64,000 nucleotides of DNA from Phyllosticta citriasiana (Eukaryota; Ascomycota; Dothideomycetes; Botryosphaeriales; Phyllostictaceae), in NCBI GenBank assembly GCA_038021145.1, contig JBBPHT010000018.1:236001-300000 (forward strand), in the 5' to 3' direction. The position numbers and the translations under genes were made by a program. Below are positions 58,403-64,000 of the stretch, piece by piece. How positions within the stretch are numbered: position 1 is the first letter of the stretch; each line of letters opens with the position of its first letter. The notes beneath the pieces are model-generated. The model made no database searches. It had not been told where the DNA came from and worked only from the letters and a program-made list of their open reading frames with translations.

Positions 58403-59898
58403 TCACATCCTCTGCCTCACACAGGCCCTCTCGAGCTCTCCAATAATGCCTCCGCCGGACATGGTCCACTTCTCGCCGACCAGATTGTAATCCACTGCTT
58501 TTCTCACCAGGCCGCTGGCAGCATAGTACTCCATAATAGTACGCGCCTCCTCCTTGGTCAAGCCCGTCATCTCTAGCGGCTCCACGTCTTTCAACGCCTG
58601 GAACGTGTACTCGTCAATCTTCTTGAAAGGGCTCCACTGTGGCAAGTCCTCCTCTGGCAAGCCGGCCAGCTTGGCCTCGTTGAGCAGGATGGCGTACTCC
58701 ATGGTCTCTGACTTGGGCGAATCACTTCCAGACGTGGCAGCCAAGACCAGACCACCATTTCTGAATTTGCTCTCGCCGGAAAGGAGGTCAGTAAGATGTC
58801 TGACAATCACCAGGTCGTGCGCGTGGATCTTTTGGACGTTGCGATCGTCATAATCGGACTTGTTCATGATGTAGGATACATTGTCGACGCAAAACAAGAT
58901 GGGCGGGCGAGAAAGGGCCGGGTCGTTCTTGTTCGAGGGTAAATTGATTTCCGACCAAAAGGCTTTCATCGTCGGCCAGGCCAAGTCGGCGTCATTGGCG
59001 CCGACGCGGACCAAGTCCAACAGTGTTGCTTCCCCACGGACGACAGGGTGCTTTTGGGCCACACGCAACTCCTTGAGAACTGCTTCATTGGCCTCAGCAG
59101 TCCTCTTCAAAAGCTCTGAGATTCTGGCCTTTTGGACGTATTGAGTGGGATTGGTATTTTCAAGAGGCGCGTAATGGCTGTGGCTGAGGACAAGATCCCT
59201 GGCTAAAGTGGCAGTCATTAGCATGTTATAGCTGTCTCGTAACCAAGTGTCAACGCACCGTCTGGGAAATTTATCACCAAAACGCCCTTGGCAAAAGACA
59301 TTGCCATGGCCTGCAGCAGCAATGTCGATTTTCCGCCTGCCCTATTGCCGTGAATGATTCTTCTGAATGTCTTGCTGTCCTCTTGCGCCTGCAAAAGCAG
59401 CTTGGCCAATTCCACAGTCTCTTTTGTCATCAGCGTAGCCGGTCTCCGGTACAGACTCCACCCTTGGTTGGTCTTGAATGCCTCTACTGAACGAAGTTTA
59501 TCCACCGTCTCCATAGGTATTCCAAGGACCTTGCCGTGCAATTCATCAACGGTGTCCTTTTCGAGCTGGGACGCTTCCAAGTCCAACACCCATGGCACTT
59601 CTAATGCGTTGTCATTGCTCAGGATGATGCGTTTGCGTAGGGCCTTGCGCTCTTCGGGATCTATTTTGCGAGTAATGGTCTGTGAAGCGACTGGTTCCTT
59701 TTTCTTTACAACCGTCATGCGTTTGCCCTTCTCGGGCGGGCCAGCCCTCGAAACCGACTTCTTCGCGCCTGGTTGCTTGAGGAGCGGAGCGGAGGTTGTA
59801 AATGGAGCGACGCTGGCGACGGGTTGGCGAGATGCAGTTGATCTGAAGAGATTGGACGGCCAAAAGGGCAATTGCCCCAGGCCAGCTCGTGGAGGCAT
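58403..59898 (-). CDS. RSM23: Mitochondrial small-subunit ribosomal protein mS29 (DAP3/Rsm23), 479 aa
   Basis: Two exons on the minus strand, 59259-59898 and 58403-59202, with a 56-bp intron (GTGCGT...CTTTAG). The N-terminus (MPPRAGLGQLPFWPSNLFRSTASRQP) is basic and lacks acidic residues, as in a mitochondrial targeting peptide. A P-loop, GNRAGGKS, sits at residues 184-191 and is followed by TLLLQAMAMSFAKGVLVINFPDARDLV across the splice. The Walker B-like strand is PPILFCVDNVSYI. The DAP3 family is a GTP-binding component of the mitoribosome small-subunit head. Length is near the yeast protein (about 450 aa). It is transcribed divergently from RRS1, 164 bp away. Confidence 0.88.
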
Positions 59899-60062
59899 AG
59901 CTCTGGTGTGATGGAGTGCGTGATGGAGCTCGAGGTGTTGGTCGGTGATGCGCGCGCATCAAGGCCGCGGAGGCCGGAATTTTTCAACGCCGATGAATTT
60001 TTTGGCCGGAGGACATGGTTTCGTCGCGAGCTTCCGCATCCTACACAACTCGCTCGCCCAAA
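59899..60062. promoter_or_regulatory. Shared divergent promoter of RSM23 and RRS1 (164 bp)
   Basis: Only 164 bp separate the two start codons, so both transcripts must start in or near it. The two genes serve the mitochondrial and the cytosolic ribosome, so co-regulation is a reasonable inference. I see no certain transcription-factor site. Confidence 0.6.
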
Positions 60063-60758
60063 ATGACCAATGACAAAGCAACGGACGTCGCAAGCCACGG
60101 AGATGCTGAAATGATGGATGTGGATGCAGGAGAAGCTGGCGCCGCAAAGCAGCGCTTGTAAGGACGAGGCGCCCTCTTCTTGGCATCTCCGTCACTAACA
60201 ACCTTCCCCAGGCCAGTCACTGTCAACAAGCCTATTCCTTACACTTTTGACCTTGGAAACCTCCTTTGCAATGACGCCAACCCTCTGCCCGAGACTCACG
60301 ACGAGGAAACTCTCCGTTCAGCAGCACGCGATTGCGCTCAAGGCCTGCTCAACCAACTCCTAACAACCTGCCCTGTAACTTCCACAACAGAGGGCGTACT
60401 TCTTCAACTTCCTGCTGCGACAACACCTCTTCCGCGTGAGAAAACTGTGCCTCAACCGAAGGCGCCTACCAAGTGGGAGCTGTTTGCTGCAAAGAAGGGC
60501 ATCAAGGATAAGAAGAAGGACGGCAAGCTGGTGTACGACGAAGCCTCTGGCGAGTGGGTGCCAAAGTGGGGCTACAAGGGCAAAAACAAGGATGGCGATG
60601 ACCAATGGCTCGTTGAAGTCGACGCGAAAAAGGAGGCTGCAACTGGCGAAGCCGACAACCCCAGGTCAGTGGGTAGGAAAGAGAGGCTTGAGCGCGTCAA
60701 GAGGAACGAGCGGAAACAGAGGGCCAACGAGGCCAGGGCTAGGAAGAAGGGCGCATAA
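60063..60758 (+). CDS. RRS1: Ribosome biogenesis regulator Rrs1, 213 aa
   Basis: Two exons, 60063-60157 and 60212-60758, with a 54-bp intron (GTAAGG...CCCCAG, branch ACTAAC). The start MTNDKATDVASHGDAEMMDV is reached only by splicing. The core PVTVNKPIPYTFDLGNLLCNDANPL is the family signature, followed by APTKWELFAAKKGI and GEWVPKWGYKGKNK, and a basic C-terminus (GRKERLERVKRNERKQR). Yeast Rrs1 (about 200 aa) brings the 5S RNP with Rpf2 and proteins L5 and L11 to pre-60S particles in the nucleolus. Length and motif order agree with the family. Confidence 0.9.
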
Positions 60759-63700
60759 AGAGATGTGAAAAGAGTGATTCCACGTCGGCGCTCGGAGTAT
60801 GGGACGGCTTTTGGCAGCATCGGAATGGCGTTGGTGCGATGGAAAAAAAATTAATCTTCGAATGGAGGCGCGTTTGGAGCCTCTGAGGCGAGTTTTCGTC
60901 GAAAAAATGTTCAAAATGTCAGAACTCGTTCCAAATCCAGACGGGTGGCAATCTCTTTTCTCGGCATCGTTTTCCAGGATTGATCACGTCTGAACCGTCG
61001 CGGTCTCAATGCTCTCCATTACCAGGTCAGCGGCTCCCCATTTCGTTCCTCGTGCCAAATCTATTTTCAACTCGTCATCAAATTTGCAGGCCAATTCGAG
61101 CTTTCAGTAACCTTGTTGCTGTTTTCGGCCCCTTAGCCGACTTGAAAACAACATTTCTTTCACCGCTCGGCCGACCTTTTGATTGGGGCTATAAGCACCG
61201 AACTGTTTGATACTGCGCCAGGAAGTCTATTTAGCATCTCAAATCCGGCTTGGCTTGGCGTCGACACGAAACGAATCTATTTCCCCGGAAGTAGATGGAT
61301 GCAAGGAGAAAATCAAGGCGGATCTATTCAGCTCAAGACATAGGTTGTGCAAAGGCAGTGATTGTGCTTTGATGAGCGAAATATGCGGCGGAAGGAGCGT
61401 ACTTATTCTCGACTCTTTTTTCGGCCAAGTCTGCGGATTTCTGACATTTGCAACAACAGGGACAAGCGTCGTGGCGCTCAGCCGGAGCCTGAAATAGCTA
61501 CGCAGTGCGAAACCCATCGTCAAAGTCCGGATTACGAATCGATTGCATCGTCCAACGCGCGCTAATCGATGATTGTGCCGACTGCGAAAAAAGTATGCAG
61601 GTACAAGATGACGAACCAATAAGTCCATTGGTTGACATGCTGCGTCAAATGCTGAGCAGCCAGCGACGAATCTGGAAATTCCCAGAGGCGACCACTCAAA
61701 TGCTTGTCGCCACACGTCCACAAAGACTCTTAGACTATACGGTCCCGTCTAGAGTCTACCTACTCCTGGCCATCAGAACGGGATCGGAAAAACAGTGCAC
61801 CGCGCGTAGACGTAGAAGACGGCTGTTGGACTGCCGACTTCCCGTGGACTTTTAAGACGGGTATTGCGCAATCTGACCCTTTGTAGCTAGCGTCTAGCCA
61901 CCGCTGTCATGACGCTGCCACGCACTCAATCGACAGAAGATTGGCGAAAGGATCTGCCAAAAGAGAGGGCGCTGGAGAATGGGACTATTCGACTTTTGCA
62001 GCGATTTTTTCCAGCAGTTACCACTAGAGTCGACGCACGCAAACCCAAGATCAAAACAAACGGCTCAAGAGGTGTGCAGGATCGCTGACGTCAAAGACTT
62101 GAAGCTGGTTGAACTGGTGCGGTACCGACTTGATATTGCTGCATACATTATGCGGCGCTAAAAAGTTGGTGGTATGCGGTTAAAGATGACTGCTGCTGGC
62201 GACAGGAGCGGCGCGACAGGCTGCATACTGTAACCCAGGACCGAGGCACTTGCAACATTCTGCCAAGTCGTCGGCGATTTTTATCCTTTGCCAATCTGGA
62301 ATTGCCGTGGGATGAGACCGTGGGCGCTTCTTGAAAAGATGGTGCCGGTGAGGTGTGTTCTCGCTGCCCAAGTTGCTCGGAAAATTCTCGTCTTGTCAAC
62401 ATCATGGCAGATTGGTCGGCAATGGCGAGGCGCAGATTGACTATGGTCTAGAGGATGGAGGCTGGAAGGAGGCGAACCGACCGAAGCCATCACGAACTCG
62501 GGCACATGATGAAGAATCAATGGAAAGGGCCCAGCCACGAGACGCAGCTGTTCAGATGAAGGGATCCCCAGGGACTTGGGCTCAACGTGGAGGTGCCAGC
62601 GACATCAGCGCTACCGGAACTTGTTGCCGCTGAGAGGCCCAATCTCAAAATAAACCAACACCATCAAGTGTCAGAACTTTGGCAAAAAGCTTGTCTGGCA
62701 GCGTCGGCGACTTTTCAGGCACACGTTGACGAAGACTTTGGGCAGCGCACAAGATATCGCCAAATTTCTTCGTTCTCGCAAGTCCAACTTGGGCGGCGAG
62801 GGTCGACGTCGTTGATGCCGGACGAGCTCGGGACCAACCGCAGCCTCGATCCCGGTCCATCCAACCACCTCAACACCACAACGGCTGTCAAGATCCCGCC
62901 TCCATCATTGTTCATCGCCTCACAATAACCACCAGCGTGACCTGAACCGTGACTGCCCAGGCGATGCCCAGATTCGCCTCCCTCTTCTTGTATCTACGGG
63001 ATTGGGTGCTGAGCTGAGCGGGCTCTGGTTGCGGCGCAGCGACGCCATTGGGGGATCTGGTCCAACTGTCGTCGCCTCGGTCGTCCCGGCCGACGGTTGG
63101 CTGGCGACTATCTGCGCTATAGCATCGCTGAGCGGCAACGGCTGCAAGGCGCCACCGAAATTGCCCTACGCCGTTAGAGACCTGGTGTCGCTAGTGCAAA
63201 CTCGACAAAAGTCAAGAGACATGGCGCCAGCACGAGACGCCTCCCCCAGGTTATCCTCTACCAGCTTGCGAGGACGGAGCGCGCCGTTGCTTGGCTCGAC
63301 CAGGCCTCCGGCTCCCCGCCTAGCGCCGCAGACAATCCGTCTCAAGCCACGGCATCCATGGTCTACGTACCTGCCCATGGCAAAATCCCAATGCCCAATA
63401 TCGCATCTGACGGGATCAGCTTGCACCAGATCCTGCTTGTCAGCCAGGAATCGGCAGTTGCCCTGCAGCAAGCGCCGCTGTCATGGTCACTCGTACCTCT
63501 GGCCCTACGCGTGCTTCATGGGCTCCATGGTCTGGGAGTCCAACACTGTCAAGATCTCACATTCAGGCTACTAACGGATCCGCAATGGGTATCGACCATC
63601 GAGAACTTGGGGAGCAACGGATGGATACATCCGGTCCTGCACCGTGCGCCTGTTCTTAGGTCGTCGTTTATAATGGTAGCCTGTGCCATGGTTTCGATAC

Positions 63701-63799
63701 CATCTCAAACCTCCTCATATTCCCTCACCTACCCTTTCATCCTCTGATCCAGCTGTGGACCTTTGAGAGACTGACGGGTGTCAGCCAGAAGTTTGGAAA
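60759..63799. other. Three-kilobase stretch without a supported gene
   Basis: Many overlapping frames exist (such as plus 63002-63574 and plus 63358-63747), none with a domain. The stretch around 63,220-63,750 reads protein-like in parts (LARTERAVAWLDQASG, AHGKIPMPNIASDG) and could be a decayed or multi-exon gene, but I cannot assign it. Confidence 0.45.
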
Positions 63800-64000
63800 A
63801 TGTCGTTTCTTGCCAAGTCCGTGGTGCGCAGTCTGACTGCAAGCCATGCCTTTGGTGGTCCAGAGCTGTGGTCGACAGTCGGCAAGACTGAGGGAGCTCT
63901 GTCTGCTGCAGACAGAAACGGTACGTCACTCAACCTTCGGACCTCGTGGAATCCAAAACTGATCTGGCTCTAGGCGGCAGTCTTCTTGGCACGTTTGACG
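63800..64000 (+). CDS. 5' end of an unidentified gene, cut by the right window edge
   Basis: An ATG after GGAAA begins MSFLAKSVVRSLTASHAFGG and runs 40 codons to a donor (GTACGT, 63921). A 53-bp intron with a CTGAT branch ends at CTCTAG (63973). The join continues the frame as NGGSLLGTFD to the window end. The N-terminus, basic and Ser-rich with no acidic residue before residue 22, could be a mitochondrial presequence. Family unknown from this much sequence. Confidence 0.5.

Overview
The window looks like a stretch of a filamentous ascomycete genome (Pezizomycotina). The evidence is genes with short GT-AG introns of about 44-65 bp carrying CTGAC/CTAAC-type branch sites, fungal families (LysM effector, Gap1-like permease, Rpd3, Ies1, Rrs1, DAP3), and a transposon block mutated in the manner of RIP (repeat-induced point mutation, CpA to TpA).

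The window has two compartments. Positions 1 to about 22,845 are an AT-rich, CpA/TpG-poor transposon graveyard with no host gene. From the left it holds: a Ty3/gypsy element on the minus strand running off the left edge, with a candidate 5' LTR at 5063-5583; a 5'-truncated Tad1-like LINE on the minus strand (6211-10389); a solo copia LTR (10390-10766); and a longer Tad1-like LINE on the plus strand (10767 onward). A full-length Ty1/copia element on the minus strand (15899-21472) has inserted into the plus LINE. It has two 377-bp LTRs, a TATAG target duplication, a primer site matching the initiator-tRNA anticodon arm, and only a few disabling lesions. The plus LINE ends in stacked copies of its 3' end with (TTAA)n tails. 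The last tail units are still unmutated (TCAA)n, which marks the edge of the mutated block.

From 22.85 kb the sequence is ordinary gene-bearing DNA. In order: an intron-containing tRNA-Ser(GCT); a secreted three-LysM protein; a tRNA-like gene with an unresolved anticodon; an 8-kb gene-free stretch rich in microsatellites; a Gap1-like amino acid permease with a second microsatellite cluster after it; a broken TPR-CHAT protease-like gene (38.2-41.9 kb); a small Ser/Tyr/Gly-rich conserved-looking protein; a J-domain protein with a tiny first exon and a 12-nt microexon; an Rpd3-type histone deacetylase; the INO80 subunit Ies1; an unresolved Glu-rich gene model; a five-exon MFS transporter; and a divergent pair made of mitoribosomal DAP3/Rsm23 (minus) and ribosome-biogenesis factor Rrs1 (plus). 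A partial unidentified gene begins at 63,800.

The genes do not form one pathway. Rpd3 and Ies1 are both chromatin factors, and DAP3 and Rrs1 are both ribosome factors sharing a 164-bp promoter. I found no clear new multi-gene system. The most informative features are the RIP boundary inside a LINE tail, the half-tRNA-primed copia, the stacked LINE 3' ends, the dead CHAT gene and the microsatellite island around the permease. Exon coordinates were read by eye from splice signals and reading-frame continuity, and have not been checked against transcripts.
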